Source: Helicobacter pametensis ATCC 51478 (GTDB lineage Bacteria > Campylobacterota > Campylobacteria > Campylobacterales > Helicobacteraceae). From it: a DNA stretch of 64,000 nucleotides. A model generated the notes under the pieces. It was not told the origin of the DNA. It was given only the letters and a program-made list of their open reading frames with translations, and made no database searches. Every line of letters begins with the position of its first letter. Within the stretch, counting starts at the first letter, position 1. The stretch is taken from positions 1-64,000 of the forward strand of contig NZ_JADE01000007.1 of assembly GCF_000518225.1 (NCBI RefSeq). Reading direction: 5' to 3'. Both the position numbers and the translations under genes were made by a program. Shown here in pieces: positions 34,925 to 43,731 of this stretch.

Positions 34925-35353
34925 ATGGTGGCATATAGAATCAAGGAAGTTGAGCAAATCACTGGAATTTCTTCACACACATTGAGGTTTTGGGCCAAAA
35001 AAGGACTTTTTCCTTTTGTTCAGAAGGATCGAAATGGAGTTAAATATTTTTCAAATTCTGATTTAGAGTGGGTCAAGCTGATTGCTTGTTTGCGTTCTGT
35101 AGATATGGGAATTGAAGAAATTGAAGAATATATCAAATTGTGTCAAAAAGGTTTTCAAACCGCGCAACTTAGGAGAGAAATGCTCCACAACAAAAAGACT
35201 CATTTGCTCCAAAAAATACAAAATTTACAAAATAGTCTTGAGCATCTGCAATATAAAATTTCTTATTATGATGAGATGTTGAAACAAAATCAAGACAGCT
35301 TAAATCCCCTGAGTCATCAAAAAATTTCAAATCAATGTCAAAAAAACTCTTGA
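34925..35353 (+). CDS. MerR-family regulator, AdhR/NmlR-like
   Basis: A dimeric activator that probably senses electrophiles or aldehydes. The 142-residue protein has the winged helix-turn-helix (YRIKEVEQITGISSHTLRFW, 4-23), the DLEWVKLIACLRSVDMGIEEI segment typical of the AdhR/NmlR branch, and a C-terminal dimerisation coiled coil (about 80-125). It lacks the metal-binding cysteines of true MerR. Cys55 lies where AdhR/NmlR proteins carry their reactive cysteine (inference); Cys73 and Cys137 also occur. The ATG follows the yraN stop without a gap. Its stop codon is part of the adh promoter. Confidence 0.85.
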   Translation: MVAYRIKEVEQITGISSHTLRFWAKKGLFPFVQKDRNGVKYFSNSDLEWVKLIACLRSVDMGIEEIEEYIKLCQKGFQTAQLRREMLHNKKTHLLQKIQNLQNSLEHLQYKISYYDEMLKQNQDSLNPLSHQKISNQCQKNS

Positions 35354-35380
35354 CTTAGAGCTGCTCTCATTTTTTATACT
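35350..35380 (+). promoter_or_regulatory. MerR-type promoter/operator of adh with 19-bp spacer
   Basis: TTGACT (35350-35355) and TATACT (35375-35380) are separated by exactly 19 bp, the stretched spacing of MerR-activated promoters (ordinary promoters have about 17). Inside the spacer is the dyad AGAGC-T-GCTCT (35357-35367), and the region from -35 reads CTTGACTTAGAGC, very like the operator half-site known for AdhR/NmlR-type regulators. The TGA stop of merR (35351-35353) lies inside the -35 box. This is strong evidence that the upstream MerR protein activates adh. Confidence 0.85.
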
Positions 35381-35408
35381 TTCATAAATTTGAATGAAAG
35401 GAAAAATG

Positions 35409-36506
35409 ATGAGAGAGTTAAATTTAAAAGAGTTTCAGGAATCCAAACGCATTAGTTCTAGGGGGTATGCGATATTTTCAAAAGATGGACAATTTCAACC
35501 CTATGATTTTACGCGTCATCCTGTCGGAGAGCATGATGTGCTTGTAGAGATTTTGTATGCAGGAATTTGTCATAGTGATATTCATACGGTGAGAGGTGAA
35601 TGGGGTGAGAGAGAATATCCCATTGTTCCAGGACATGAGATCGCTGGAGAGGTGATTGCGGTGGGAAAATCAGTTAGTAAATTTGCTATTGGAGATTGGA
35701 TTGGCATTGGATGTATGGTCAATGCTTGTCAGCAATGTCCTACTTGTCTAGATCATGAAGAGCAATTTTGCGATCAAACAGTATGGACTTATGCAAGTGA
35801 GGATGTATTTCATGACAGAGAATACACACAAGGTGGGTATTCCAACAACATTGTAGTCCATGAAAATTTTGGAATCAAGATTCCAAAATCAGCTGATCTT
35901 TCACGCGTTGCTCCATTGTTGTGTGCAGGAATCACGACTTATTCACCGTTGTATCGAGCAGGAATTAAACAGGGAGATAAAGTCGGGATCGTAGGACTTG
36001 GTGGACTTGGGCATATGGCTGTGCAATATGCAGCAAGCTTTGGAGCTAGAGTGAGTGTTTTTGCTACAAGCGAGAGCAAAAGAGAGTTGGCAATGGAGCT
36101 TGGTGCAAAGGAGTTTATCAATGTCAAAAATCAAGATGAGATGCAAAAAGTGAGAAAAGATTTTGATGTGATTTTGAGTACAGTGCCTGCTTCCTATGAG
36201 ATCTCAAAATATTTGGGCTTGCTTAAGCCTAAGGGAGAGATGATTGTTGTTGGTTTGCCCTCACATCAGGATCCTGCTCTTTTGGATGCAAATGGATTGA
36301 TTTGGAATTTTAGTCGGAAGCTTTATTCCTCATTGATTGGAGGGATTAAGGAAACTCAAGAGATGCTTGATTATTCAATTGAGCATGGAATCTATCCAAT
36401 GGTTGAGATGATTGGAGGATCTGAAATTGATTGGGCATATGAGAGAGTTTTGAAGAGTGATGTGAAGTTTAGATTTGTGATTGATATGAAGAGTTTGGGG
36501 GTTTGA
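35409..36506 (+). CDS. Zinc-dependent alcohol dehydrogenase (cinnamyl-alcohol type)
   Basis: A medium-chain dehydrogenase that probably reduces aldehydes with NADPH. With the start at 35409 it has 365 residues: catalytic zinc ligands C54, H76 and E77 (GICHSDIH, PGHEIAGE), structural zinc cysteines C107, C110, C113 and C121, and a Rossmann domain with GLGGLGHMAVQYA. It is the cinnamyl-alcohol subfamily, like H. pylori HP1104. Two in-frame ATGs occur at 35406 and 35409, and a longer one at 35394 overlaps the AAAGGA ribosome site, so it is rejected. Expression is probably driven by the MerR promoter at 35350-35380. Substrate inferred. Confidence 0.92.
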   Translation: MRELNLKEFQESKRISSRGYAIFSKDGQFQPYDFTRHPVGEHDVLVEILYAGICHSDIHTVRGEWGEREYPIVPGHEIAGEVIAVGKSVSKFAIGDWIGIGCMVNACQQCPTCLDHEEQFCDQTVWTYASEDVFHDREYTQGGYSNNIVVHENFGIKIPKSADLSRVAPLLCAGITTYSPLYRAGIKQGDKVGIVGLGGLGHMAVQYAASFGARVSVFATSESKRELAMELGAKEFINVKNQDEMQKVRKDFDVILSTVPASYEISKYLGLLKPKGEMIVVGLPSHQDPALLDANGLIWNFSRKLYSSLIGGIKETQEMLDYSIEHGIYPMVEMIGGSEIDWAYERVLKSDVKFRFVIDMKSLGV

Positions 36507-36574
36507 TTGGTTGAATCTTATGCATTGTGCTAGTCTTTCATCTTTGGTTTTAGAAATTTTTATAAGAGTTAGAG

Positions 36575-37909
36575 ATGGAAGTAGGTTTAGTTTTTTTCTT
36601 TGAGCTGTTTATTGTTCTTTCAATGATAGCGATTGGGGGTAGATATGGGGGGATTGGGCTTGGGGTTGCTGGGGGGCTTGGAATGAGTATTTTGGTCCTT
36701 GTTTTTGGGATGAAGCCAGCCTCACTCCCTGTAAGCGTTGTGTTTATTATTTTGGCGGCTATCACATGTGCTTCACTTTTGCAAAGTGCTGGGGGACTTG
36801 AGCTTTTGGTGAAAATAGCAGAAAGGATTCTAAGAAAGCGTCCAAGAGCGATCACTTTTATGGGGCCATTTATCGCTTCGACATTTACACTTTTTTGTGG
36901 AACCACCTATGTAGCTTTTTGTATTTATCCAGTGATCGCTGAGGTGGCAGCTGAAGCAAAAATCCGCCCAGAACGACCCCTGTCTGCTTCAGTCATTGCT
37001 GCTGGAATGGGTGTAGTTGCTTCTCCGATGAGTGCGGCTACTGCGGGAATGGTCGCGATTTTATCAGTTAGTGGTGTGGGACTATTTCAGATTCTTAGCA
37101 TTGCACTTCCATCCTTTCTGATTGGTGTTTTTTGTGCAGCATTGAGCGTTTATAAAAGAGGCAAAGAACTTGAAGAGGATCCCGAATTTATTAGGCGTGT
37201 CAATGCAGGAGAATATCAGTCTCTATCTTCTCATCAAGGGTATGATCAAAGCACAGCCAATCCAAATGCAAAAAAAGCATTGTGGATTTTTGCCTTTGGG
37301 ATTTTGGGAATTGTTTTTTTGGGGACTTTTACAGAATTTTTGCCTCACTATAAGATGGGAGATTCTATGCAGAGATTACCCACTCCAAATTTGATCCAAA
37401 TGATGATGCTTGCTACAGCATGTCTTATTATGCTTTTTGCAAAAGTGCCAGCCAATAAAATGGGTGATAGCTCCGTGTTTCGATCTGGATTGATTGGTGT
37501 TATAGGAGTTTTTGGAATCTCATGGATGACAGGAACATTTTTTGAGGCTTATAAGCCTTTTTTTGTAGATTCTTTATCAGGTGTTGTCAATGACTTTCCT
37601 TATTTGTTTGGCATTGCTTTGTTTGCATTTTCAATGGTTGTTTTTTCTCCATCTGCCACGGTGGCTGCCTTGATGCCTTTGGGAGTGAGCTTAGGAATCC
37701 CACCTCAAGTTTTGATTGTGCTGTATCCATGCGTTTGTGGAGATTTTATTGTTCCAGGAGCCAATCAGATCTCTTGTGTATCTTTTGATCGGACGGGAAC
37801 GACGCGTATCGGACGATTTGTGCTGAATCACTCTTATATGCGCCCTGGATTTGTTTTGATGATTTCATCGGTGATTTGTGCTTATTTCATTGCTAGTTTT
37901 GTATTTTAA
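36575..37909 (+). CDS. dcuA: Anaerobic C4-dicarboxylate antiporter, DcuA/DcuB family
   Basis: An inner-membrane carrier exchanging fumarate, malate or aspartate for succinate, which supports fumarate respiration. The 444-residue protein has about ten membrane helices and the Dcu signatures GGRYGGIGLGVAGGLG near the N-terminus, CGTTYVAFCIYPVI and ASPMSAATAGMVAI in the middle, and PCVCGDFIVPGANQISCVSFDRTGTT near the end. DcuA versus DcuB cannot be separated by eye. It lies 68 bp after adh on the same strand, so it may share the MerR-controlled transcript. Confidence 0.93.
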   Translation: MEVGLVFFFELFIVLSMIAIGGRYGGIGLGVAGGLGMSILVLVFGMKPASLPVSVVFIILAAITCASLLQSAGGLELLVKIAERILRKRPRAITFMGPFIASTFTLFCGTTYVAFCIYPVIAEVAAEAKIRPERPLSASVIAAGMGVVASPMSAATAGMVAILSVSGVGLFQILSIALPSFLIGVFCAALSVYKRGKELEEDPEFIRRVNAGEYQSLSSHQGYDQSTANPNAKKALWIFAFGILGIVFLGTFTEFLPHYKMGDSMQRLPTPNLIQMMMLATACLIMLFAKVPANKMGDSSVFRSGLIGVIGVFGISWMTGTFFEAYKPFFVDSLSGVVNDFPYLFGIALFAFSMVVFSPSATVAALMPLGVSLGIPPQVLIVLYPCVCGDFIVPGANQISCVSFDRTGTTRIGRFVLNHSYMRPGFVLMISSVICAYFIASFVF

Positions 37910-37942
37910 TGGTGCTTAAATGTAGAGTGTTTGTTTTCGTTG

Positions 37943-37948
37943 TATAAT
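37943..37948 (+). promoter_or_regulatory. Candidate -10 box of trxA
   Basis: A perfect TATAAT lies 33 bp before the trxA ATG and 33 bp after the dcuA stop. It suggests that trxA has its own start of transcription independent of the merR-adh-dcuA block. A strong AAAAGGAG ribosome site follows. Confidence 0.6.
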
Positions 37949-37981
37949 GAAAAATATATCAACAAATAAAAGGAGAAATCA

Positions 37982-38299
37982 ATGGGACAATACATTGAAC
38001 TAACAAAGGATAATTTTGACGCAACTGTCAAAGAAGGCGTTTCACTTGTGGATTTTTGGGCTCCATGGTGTGGTCCATGTAGGATGCTTTCTCCAGTGAT
38101 TGACAAGCTTGCGCAAGATTATGCAGGTATTGCAAATATTTGCAAGGTCAATACTGATGAGCAAGAAGAGCTTTCAGCAAAGTTTGGAATCAGAAGTATT
38201 CCTACGATTTTGTTTTTTAAGAATGGTGAAGTTGTTGATCAGATGATTGGAGCGACTTCAGAGCAGGCATTGAAAGACAAATTAGATTCATTGAAGTAG
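37982..38299 (+). CDS. trxA: Thioredoxin
   Basis: A cytoplasmic disulfide reductase of 105 residues with the active site WCGPC (C30, C33), the preceding DFWAPW and the cis-proline loop SIPTILFF. A strong ribosome site precedes it and a strong terminator hairpin follows. It is paired with trxB, its reductase, as in H. pylori HP0824-HP0825 (from memory). Confidence 0.97.
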   Translation: MGQYIELTKDNFDATVKEGVSLVDFWAPWCGPCRMLSPVIDKLAQDYAGIANICKVNTDEQEELSAKFGIRSIPTILFFKNGEVVDQMIGATSEQALKDKLDSLK

Positions 38300-38309
38300 G
38301 AATCTCAAG

Positions 38310-38349
38310 AATCATTGGTTATCAAAGGTAACCGATGATTTGCCTTTTT
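38310..38349 (+). terminator. Rho-independent terminator after trxA
   Basis: Bases 38310-38321 (AATCATTGGTTA) pair with 38329-38340 (TAACCGATGATT), 12 bp with one T-G wobble and a 7-base loop, followed by TGCCTTTTT. It lies 10 bp after the trxA stop and 40 bp before trxB, so most trxA mRNA should end here and trxB needs readthrough or its own promoter. Confidence 0.8.
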
Positions 38350-38388
38350 CCTTTAGAATAAATAATAATTTTTATTAAAGGATTAAAA

Positions 38389-39318
38389 ATGTTAGATTTA
38401 GCAATTATCGGTGGAGGTCCAGCTGGACTTAGTGCAGGATTGTATGCCACAAGAGGTGGTTTGAAAAATGTTGCTCTTTTTGAGATGGGAATGCCTGGAG
38501 GGCAAATCACAGGAAGTAGTGAGATTGAAAATTATCCAGGTGTTGCTCAAATAATGAGTGGAATTGACTTTATGCAGCCTTGGCAGGAGCAATGCTTTCG
38601 TTTTGGTCTCCAGCACGAAATGGCAGAGGTGACTCGTATATCTAAGCAGGGTGATATTTTTCAGATTATTCAGGCAAATGACAAAGTGATCGAGGCACGA
38701 AGTGTGATTGTCGCAACTGGAGGAAGACCCAAAAAGAGTGGAATCAAGGGCGAGCTTGAGTTTTGGGGAAAAGGTGTGAGTACTTGTGCGACTTGTGATG
38801 GCTTCTTCTATAAAAATAAAGAAGTTGTTGTGCTTGGCGGAGGAGATACTGCTCTTGAAGAGGCGATTTATCTCTCAAGAATTTGCTCCAAAGTTTATCT
38901 TGTGCATAGACGCAATGAGTTCCGTGCAGCTCCAAGCACTGTTGCACATGTGAAGGAGAATGATAAGATTGAGATTATTACTCCAGCCTCTATCAAAGAA
39001 ATTGGAGGGGATGCTATGGGTGTGACTTTTGTTGAGTTGGAGGTTGATGGTCAGAGTAGAAAGCTAGATGTGCCAGGGATTTTTATTTTTGTGGGTTATG
39101 AGGTAAATAATTCTGTTTTGAAGCAAGAAGATGGAAGTATGTTGTGTGCTTGTGATGATAGAGGTAGTGTGATTGTTGATCTTTCGATGAAAACCAATGT
39201 GGCTGGTTTATTTGTAGCTGGAGATTTGAGGATTCAGGCACCCAAGCAAGTGGTTTGTGCTGCTGGAGATGGGGCGACAGCAGCATTGAGTGTCTTGTCA
39301 TATTTAGAAGGACACTAG
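38389..39318 (+). CDS. trxB: Thioredoxin reductase
   Basis: A flavoenzyme that passes electrons from NADPH to thioredoxin. The 309-residue protein has the FAD-binding [14 protein letters not shown] (7-20), the redox pair CATC (C133, C136), the second nucleotide loop [14 protein letters not shown] and the C-terminal GLFVAGDLR. An AGGA ribosome site precedes the ATG. It is separated from trxA by a terminator. Its TAG stop overlaps the proposed GTG start of dapB. Confidence 0.95.
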   Translation: MLDLAIIGGGPAGLSAGLYATRGGLKNVALFEMGMPGGQITGSSEIENYPGVAQIMSGIDFMQPWQEQCFRFGLQHEMAEVTRISKQGDIFQIIQANDKVIEARSVIVATGGRPKKSGIKGELEFWGKGVSTCATCDGFFYKNKEVVVLGGGDTALEEAIYLSRICSKVYLVHRRNEFRAAPSTVAHVKENDKIEIITPASIKEIGGDAMGVTFVELEVDGQSRKLDVPGIFIFVGYEVNNSVLKQEDGSMLCACDDRGSVIVDLSMKTNVAGLFVAGDLRIQAPKQVVCAAGDGATAALSVLSYLEGH

Positions 39319-40079
39319 TGTTGAAGCTTGGCCTAGTTGGTTATAGTGGAAGAATGGGGCAGCTTATTTTTGAAGCTGCTTTGGAAAGTGATGAGGTAGA
39401 GATTGCAAGTATTTATACAAGGACAGGCACAGAGCGCTTGAGTGGTGTGCATATCGCATCAGATTGGGGAGATTTATTGACTCATTGTGATGTGGTGATT
39501 GATTTTTCTAATCCTAGCGGGACAAGAGATTTAGTGCGCTCTAGTCGTCTCCTGCCCAAACCCTTGGTGATAGGCACAACAGGATTGGATCAAGAAACAT
39601 TGGAGATGATGAGGGAGCTATCACAGCAGATTCCAATCGTGTATGCGACCAATACTAGTCAGGGGGTAAATATTCTTAATCACTTAGCATCACTAGTGGC
39701 TTCTCTCTTGCCTGATTCAGATATTGAGATTGTCGAGATGCACCATCATCACAAGAAAGATTCCCCAAGCGGTACTGCTATGACCTTGGCTCAATGTTGT
39801 GCAGATGCAAGACAAGTAAAGCTTGAACATGCGCGTGTGAGCGGGCGAGATGGCAATATCGGAGAGCGCAAAAAGGGAGAGATTGGGGTGATGAGTTTGC
39901 GAGGAGGGGATATCGTGGGGCGCCATACTGTTGGATTTTATTGTGATGGAGAATATTTGGAGCTTACTCATAATGCTACAAGTCGTAAAACATTTGCACT
40001 TGGAGCAATTAGAGCTGCTCAGTGGGTTTGTGATAAGAGTGTTGGACTTTATAGCATGAGAGATGTTTTGACATCATGA
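39318..40079 (+). CDS. dapB: 4-hydroxy-tetrahydrodipicolinate reductase
   Basis: Reduces dihydrodipicolinate in the lysine and meso-diaminopimelate pathway. With the start at 39318 it has 253 residues: N-terminal NAD(P) loop GLVGYSGRMGQ, the GTTGL motif, catalytic EMHHHHKKDSPSGTA and the C-terminal dimer region. The longest frame has a non-homologous tail of 21 residues that overlaps trxB, so I prefer GTG 39318 (AAGGA six bases upstream), with TTG 39321 as alternative. yhcC overlaps its stop by 4 bp. Confidence 0.93.
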   Translation: MLKLGLVGYSGRMGQLIFEAALESDEVEIASIYTRTGTERLSGVHIASDWGDLLTHCDVVIDFSNPSGTRDLVRSSRLLPKPLVIGTTGLDQETLEMMRELSQQIPIVYATNTSQGVNILNHLASLVASLLPDSDIEIVEMHHHHKKDSPSGTAMTLAQCCADARQVKLEHARVSGRDGNIGERKKGEIGVMSLRGGDIVGRHTVGFYCDGEYLELTHNATSRKTFALGAIRAAQWVCDKSVGLYSMRDVLTS

Positions 40080-41041
40080 GGGAAGTTCTGACACTAGGTC
40101 GATATTTCAAGAAGAGATTTGGGCAGAGGGTGAGAAAGATCCCTATTTCTCTTCAGGGTTTTACTTGCCCAAATATTGATGGACGAGTTGCTAGAGGGGG
40201 GTGTATTTATTGTTGCAATGAGAGTTTTTCACCCAGTCTCATCAAAATCAATCGCCTAGATAATCGAGTGAAGATGCACTTTGATCTCAAAGAAAATCCT
40301 ATTTTAGATTCCCAAGTTGCTCAACTGAGAGAGCAATTTTTTTGGCATGCTGATTTCCATAAGGATAAATTTGAAATTACAAAATTTATGATTTATCTTC
40401 AATCCTATACAAATACTTATGCGCCATTTGAAACTCTAAAAAGATTGTTTGATGAGGCTTTGGGTTTGCCCAATGTTGTAGGAATCAGTATCGGAACGCG
40501 TATTGATTGTGTGAGTGATGAAGTGCTTGATTTGCTTGAGGGGTATGTGCGTGAGGGGAAAGAAGTGTGGATTGAGTATGGAATTCAGTCTATTTTTCCT
40601 CAAACGCTTGAATTGATCAATCGTGGACATGGAATCCAAGGAGCTTATGAACAGGTTGAAAAGACGCGAAAGAAAGGGGTCAAAGTTTGTGCGCATCTAA
40701 TCTATGGTTTGCCCAAAGAGAGTCATGAGATGATGATTGCTTCTTTGAGGGAAGTTGTGCGTTGGGGGATTGATGGGATCAAAATTCATCCACTCTATGT
40801 TGTGAGTAACACCAAGCTTGCCAAGATGTATAAAGATGGTGAATATACTCCCATTTCTCTTGAGGAATATACTCAGCTTGTGTTGCAATCTTTTCAGGAA
40901 ATACCAGAATCTGTAGTGATTCATCGTATCAGTTCTGGTGCTCATGATGATATGTTGATTGCTCCAAAATGGTGTTTTGATAAAAATATCCAAATGCGCT
41001 ACATTCGCGAGAAATTGAGAGAAATTGGGTTTGAATATTGA
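40076..41041 (+). CDS. YhcC-type radical SAM protein
   Basis: A radical S-adenosylmethionine protein of the TIGR01212/YhcC family, of unknown substrate. The 321-residue sequence has the family's unusual cluster motif C-x11-C-x2-C (C31, C43, C46, with an extra C47), the YLQSYTNTYAP segment, GISIGTRIDC and the C-terminal HRISSGAHDDMLIAPKW. It overlaps dapB by 4 bp and the mnmD-like gene by 17 bp. The coupling with a tRNA methyltransferase gene hints at RNA modification, but that is inference. Confidence 0.88.
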   Translation: MREVLTLGRYFKKRFGQRVRKIPISLQGFTCPNIDGRVARGGCIYCCNESFSPSLIKINRLDNRVKMHFDLKENPILDSQVAQLREQFFWHADFHKDKFEITKFMIYLQSYTNTYAPFETLKRLFDEALGLPNVVGISIGTRIDCVSDEVLDLLEGYVREGKEVWIEYGIQSIFPQTLELINRGHGIQGAYEQVEKTRKKGVKVCAHLIYGLPKESHEMMIASLREVVRWGIDGIKIHPLYVVSNTKLAKMYKDGEYTPISLEEYTQLVLQSFQEIPESVVIHRISSGAHDDMLIAPKWCFDKNIQMRYIREKLREIGFEY

Positions 41042-41705
41042 GAAAAGACTTAGCGCTGATGGGAGTTATACGCTTTTTAATACTGATTATGAAGAGAGCT
41101 ATCATAGCTTAAGAGATGGTGCTGTACAAGAGACACTTTGCAAGCATATTGGACCCCCATTGAGATGTTTGGATCTTTTTTTGCGGCCAAAAATTAGGAT
41201 TTTAGATATCTGTTTTGGACTTGGATACAACTCTTTTTTTACGATTTGGCACTATTTATCCAATGGATATCAGGGGGAAATTGAGATTTATAGTCCAGAG
41301 AAGGATGGGGGGATTTTTGAGAAATTGTTACAACTAACATACCCTCAAGATATTGCGTTTCTTGATGGAGTGGAGATCAAAAAGATTTTACTATCTCTTT
41401 GGAAGCATGGAGTATATACTCAGAATCAATGGAAAATTGAATGTTTCATTGGAGATGCTCTTGAGTATCTTGAATGCTTTGAGATTGGATTTTTTGATGT
41501 CATTTATCAAGATGCATTTTCTCCAGATAAAAATCCGGAGCTATGGAGTGATCGATATTTTTGTCGACTTTTTGCTTTGCTTCGAGAAAATGGAATCATC
41601 ACAACATATTCGCAGAAACGCAGCGTGAGGGATGCTGCTGAGCGAGCTGGATTTGCAATCTATGAAATAGCACATGAGGGTATGAGGCAGAGTCGAGTTT
41701 TTTAA
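41025..41705 (+). CDS. MnmD-like tRNA U34 methyltransferase (MnmC methyltransferase domain alone)
   Basis: A SAM-dependent methyltransferase (DUF752 family) that probably completes 5-methylaminomethyl-uridine at tRNA position 34. The 226-residue protein has the SAM loop ILDICFGLGYNSF, and the MnmC signature YQDAFSPDKNPELWS followed by the YSQKRSVRDAAERAGF end motif. The FAD oxidase domain of two-domain MnmC is absent, as in stand-alone MnmD. The start is a TTG (41025, or 41031), coupled to the previous gene. It lies just upstream of tRNA genes that include tRNA-Gly(TCC). Confidence 0.78.
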   Translation: MGLNIEKRLSADGSYTLFNTDYEESYHSLRDGAVQETLCKHIGPPLRCLDLFLRPKIRILDICFGLGYNSFFTIWHYLSNGYQGEIEIYSPEKDGGIFEKLLQLTYPQDIAFLDGVEIKKILLSLWKHGVYTQNQWKIECFIGDALEYLECFEIGFFDVIYQDAFSPDKNPELWSDRYFCRLFALLRENGIITTYSQKRSVRDAAERAGFAIYEIAHEGMRQSRVF

Positions 41706-41751
41706 AGCAGGATCTAAATTTGGATTTTTTGAAGAAAAAATAGTTTTTTTC

Positions 41752-41780
41752 TTGACAAGAGAATAAAAAGTCTATACAAT
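41752..41780 (+). promoter_or_regulatory. Strong promoter of the tRNA cluster
   Basis: A perfect TTGACA (-35, 41752-41757) and TACAAT (-10, 41775-41780) are separated by 17 bp, ending 17 bp before the first tRNA. A good -35 box is uncommon in Helicobacter and fits a stable-RNA promoter. An A/T hairpin followed by T7 (about 41726-41750) just upstream may end the mnmD transcript. Confidence 0.8.
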
Positions 41781-41797
41781 GCGACTTTCATTTTGAT

Positions 41798-41873
41798 GCT
41801 GGTTTAGCTCAGTTGGTAGAGCAGCTGCCTTGTAAGCAGCAGGTCGGGGGTTCAAGTCCCTTAACCAGCTCCA
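41798..41873 (+). tRNA. tRNA-Thr (anticodon TGT)
   Basis: A 76-nt cloverleaf with encoded CCA end. The acceptor strands GCTGGTT and AACCAGC pair, and the anticodon stem GCTGC/GCAGC encloses loop CTTGTAA with TGT at 41831-41833. First of four tandem tRNAs upstream of tuf. Confidence 0.97.
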
Positions 41874-41908
41874 TGATTTTTGGTGTTTGACCGGTGATAA
41901 GCTAATTT

Positions 41909-41993
<85 letters not shown>

Positions 41994-42035
41994 CTTTCTA
42001 GCCAGAAGTGGTAGTCGATTTGCTTTTGTGTTTAT

Positions 42036-42112
42036 GCGGGAATAGCTCAGTTGGCTAGAGCATCAGCCTTCCAAGCTGAGGGTCGCGGGTTCGAGCCCCG
42101 TTTCCCGCTCCA
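42036..42112 (+). tRNA. tRNA-Gly (anticodon TCC)
   Basis: A 77-nt cloverleaf with encoded CCA. The acceptor GCGGGAA pairs with TTCCCGC, and the anticodon stem TCAGC/GCTGA encloses TCC at 42070-42072. It carries U34 and is a usual target of MnmE/MnmG plus methyltransferase modification. Confidence 0.97.
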
Positions 42113-42174
42113 TTCTGGGAGCCAATTTTCTTCTTAAGAAATTATCCCTTTGATTTATTTTTGTTGGAGTTTGT

Positions 42175-42249
42175 GCCCATATAGCTCAGGGGCAGAGCAC
42201 TTCCTTGGTAAGGAAGAGGTCGGCGGTTCAAATCCGCTTATGGGCTCCA
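42175..42249 (+). tRNA. tRNA-Thr (anticodon GGT)
   Basis: A 75-nt cloverleaf with encoded CCA. The acceptor GCCCATA pairs with TATGGGC, and the anticodon stem CTTCC/GGAAG encloses GGT at 42207-42209. It is the last tRNA before tuf. Confidence 0.97.
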
Positions 42250-42296
42250 GTTCAGTGTTATATTGCTTTCCATTAGATAATAAAGTCGAACTTTGT

Positions 42297-42302
42297 TATA
42301 AT
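42297..42302 (+). promoter_or_regulatory. Candidate -10 box of tuf
   Basis: A perfect TATAAT, 40 bp before the tuf ATG and 47 bp after the last tRNA. It suggests that tuf has its own promoter in addition to readthrough from the tRNA cluster. An AGGAG ribosome site is at 42331-42335. Confidence 0.6.
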
Positions 42303-42342
42303 TTGGAGCATTTTAATTTTTAGAAAAGCTAGGAGAATAAAG

Positions 42343-43542
42343 ATGGCTAAAGAAAAATTTGTAAAAAGCAAACCACATGTCAATGTTGGAACAATCGGAC
42401 ATGTTGACCATGGTAAGACAACGCTTAGTGCTGCAATTTCTGCCGTTTTGGCAACAAAAGGTTTGGCAGAACTAAAGGATTATGACAATATTGATAATGC
42501 ACCAGAAGAAAAAGAAAGAGGGATTACAATCGCAACTTCTCATATTGAATATGAGACAGAAAACAGACATTATGCCCATGTTGATTGTCCGGGGCACGCT
42601 GACTATGTTAAAAATATGATTACTGGTGCTGCTCAAATGGATGGAGCGATCCTTGTTGTTTCTGCTGCGGATGGTCCTATGCCACAAACTAGAGAGCACA
42701 TTCTTTTGTCTCGCCAAGTTGGGGTACCTTACATCGTTGTATTCCTCAATAAGCAAGATATGGTTGATGATGCTGAGTTGCTCGAACTTGTTGAAATGGA
42801 AGTTAGAGAGCTTTTGAGTAGTTATGAATTCCCAGGAGATGATACTCCAATCGTTGCTGGATCTGCATTGAAAGCTTTGGAAGAAGCGAAGGCTGGATCT
42901 GTTGGTGAGTGGGGACAAAAGATTCTTGATTTGATGGCAAAGGTAGATGAATACATTCCAACTCCAGAAAGAGATACAGAAAAAACATTCTTGATGCCTG
43001 TTGAAGATGTTTTTTCAATTGCTGGTCGTGGAACAGTTGTAACTGGAAGAATCGAAAGAGGTGTTGTAAGTGTGGGTGATGAGGTTGAGATCGTTGGAAT
43101 CAGAGATACTCAAAAAACTACAGTTACTGGCGTTGAGATGTTTAGAAAAGAACTTGATAAAGGTGAAGCTGGCGACAATGTTGGTATTCTTTTGAGAGGA
43201 ACAAAGAAAGAAGAAGTTGAGCGAGGAATGGTTCTCTGTAAGCCAGGATCAATCACTCCACATAGAAAGTTTGAAGGTGAAATTTATGTCCTTTCAAAAG
43301 AAGAAGGTGGACGACATACTCCTTTCTTTAACAACTATAGACCTCAGTTTTATGTAAGAACAACAGATGTTACTGGAGCGATCACTCTTCCTGCTGGAAC
43401 AGAGATGGTTATGCCTGGTGATAATGTCAAAATTTCTGTTGAATTGATTAGTCCGATTGCTCTTGAAGAGGGAACTCGATTTGCGATTAGAGAGGGTGGA
43501 AGAACTGTTGGTGCTGGTGTTGTAACAAAAATCATTGAATAA
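42343..43542 (+). CDS. tuf: Elongation factor Tu
   Basis: The GTPase that brings aminoacyl-tRNA to the ribosome. The 399-residue protein has the P-loop GHVDHGKTT (about 18-26), effector region [28 protein letters not shown] and the three EF-Tu domains at full length. No kirromycin-type changes were looked for in detail. It heads the rpmG-secE-nusG-rplKAJL-rpoBC-rpsLG-fusA run, in the order I remember from H. pylori (HP1205 to HP1195). Confidence 0.98.
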   Translation: MAKEKFVKSKPHVNVGTIGHVDHGKTTLSAAISAVLATKGLAELKDYDNIDNAPEEKERGITIATSHIEYETENRHYAHVDCPGHADYVKNMITGAAQMDGAILVVSAADGPMPQTREHILLSRQVGVPYIVVFLNKQDMVDDAELLELVEMEVRELLSSYEFPGDDTPIVAGSALKALEEAKAGSVGEWGQKILDLMAKVDEYIPTPERDTEKTFLMPVEDVFSIAGRGTVVTGRIERGVVSVGDEVEIVGIRDTQKTTVTGVEMFRKELDKGEAGDNVGILLRGTKKEEVERGMVLCKPGSITPHRKFEGEIYVLSKEEGGRHTPFFNNYRPQFYVRTTDVTGAITLPAGTEMVMPGDNVKISVELISPIALEEGTRFAIREGGRTVGAGVVTKIIE

Positions 43543-43554
43543 TAGGACTTTGTG

Positions 43555-43713
43555 ATGAAAGTAAAAATAGGTCTTAAGTGCTCAGAGTCCGGTGATATCA
43601 ATTACAGCACAACAAAGAATGCTAAAACTAACACTGAAAAACTGGAGCTCAAGAAATTTTGCCCCAGACTCAATAAACATACACTTCACAAAGAAGTTAA
43701 GCTAAAGAGCTAA
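43555..43713 (+). CDS. rpmG: 50S ribosomal protein L33
   Basis: A 52-residue ribosomal protein starting [12 protein letters not shown] and ending KEVKLKS, 12 bp after tuf. It contains [16 protein letters not shown], the usual L33 core. Of the four zinc cysteines of the C+ form, only two cysteines (C9 and one before PRLNKH) remain, so zinc binding is unlikely. It is followed 18 bp later by tRNA-Trp. Confidence 0.95.
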   Translation: MKVKIGLKCSESGDINYSTTKNAKTNTEKLELKKFCPRLNKHTLHKEVKLKS

Positions 43714-43731
43714 GGCTCTTTGGCGAATCAT

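Noticed and set aside
34925-37909. Recently acquired foreign island
   Set aside because: Codon and base use look like the neighbours, there are no repeats, integrase or tRNA at the edges, and homologues exist elsewhere in the genus; rearrangement is as likely.
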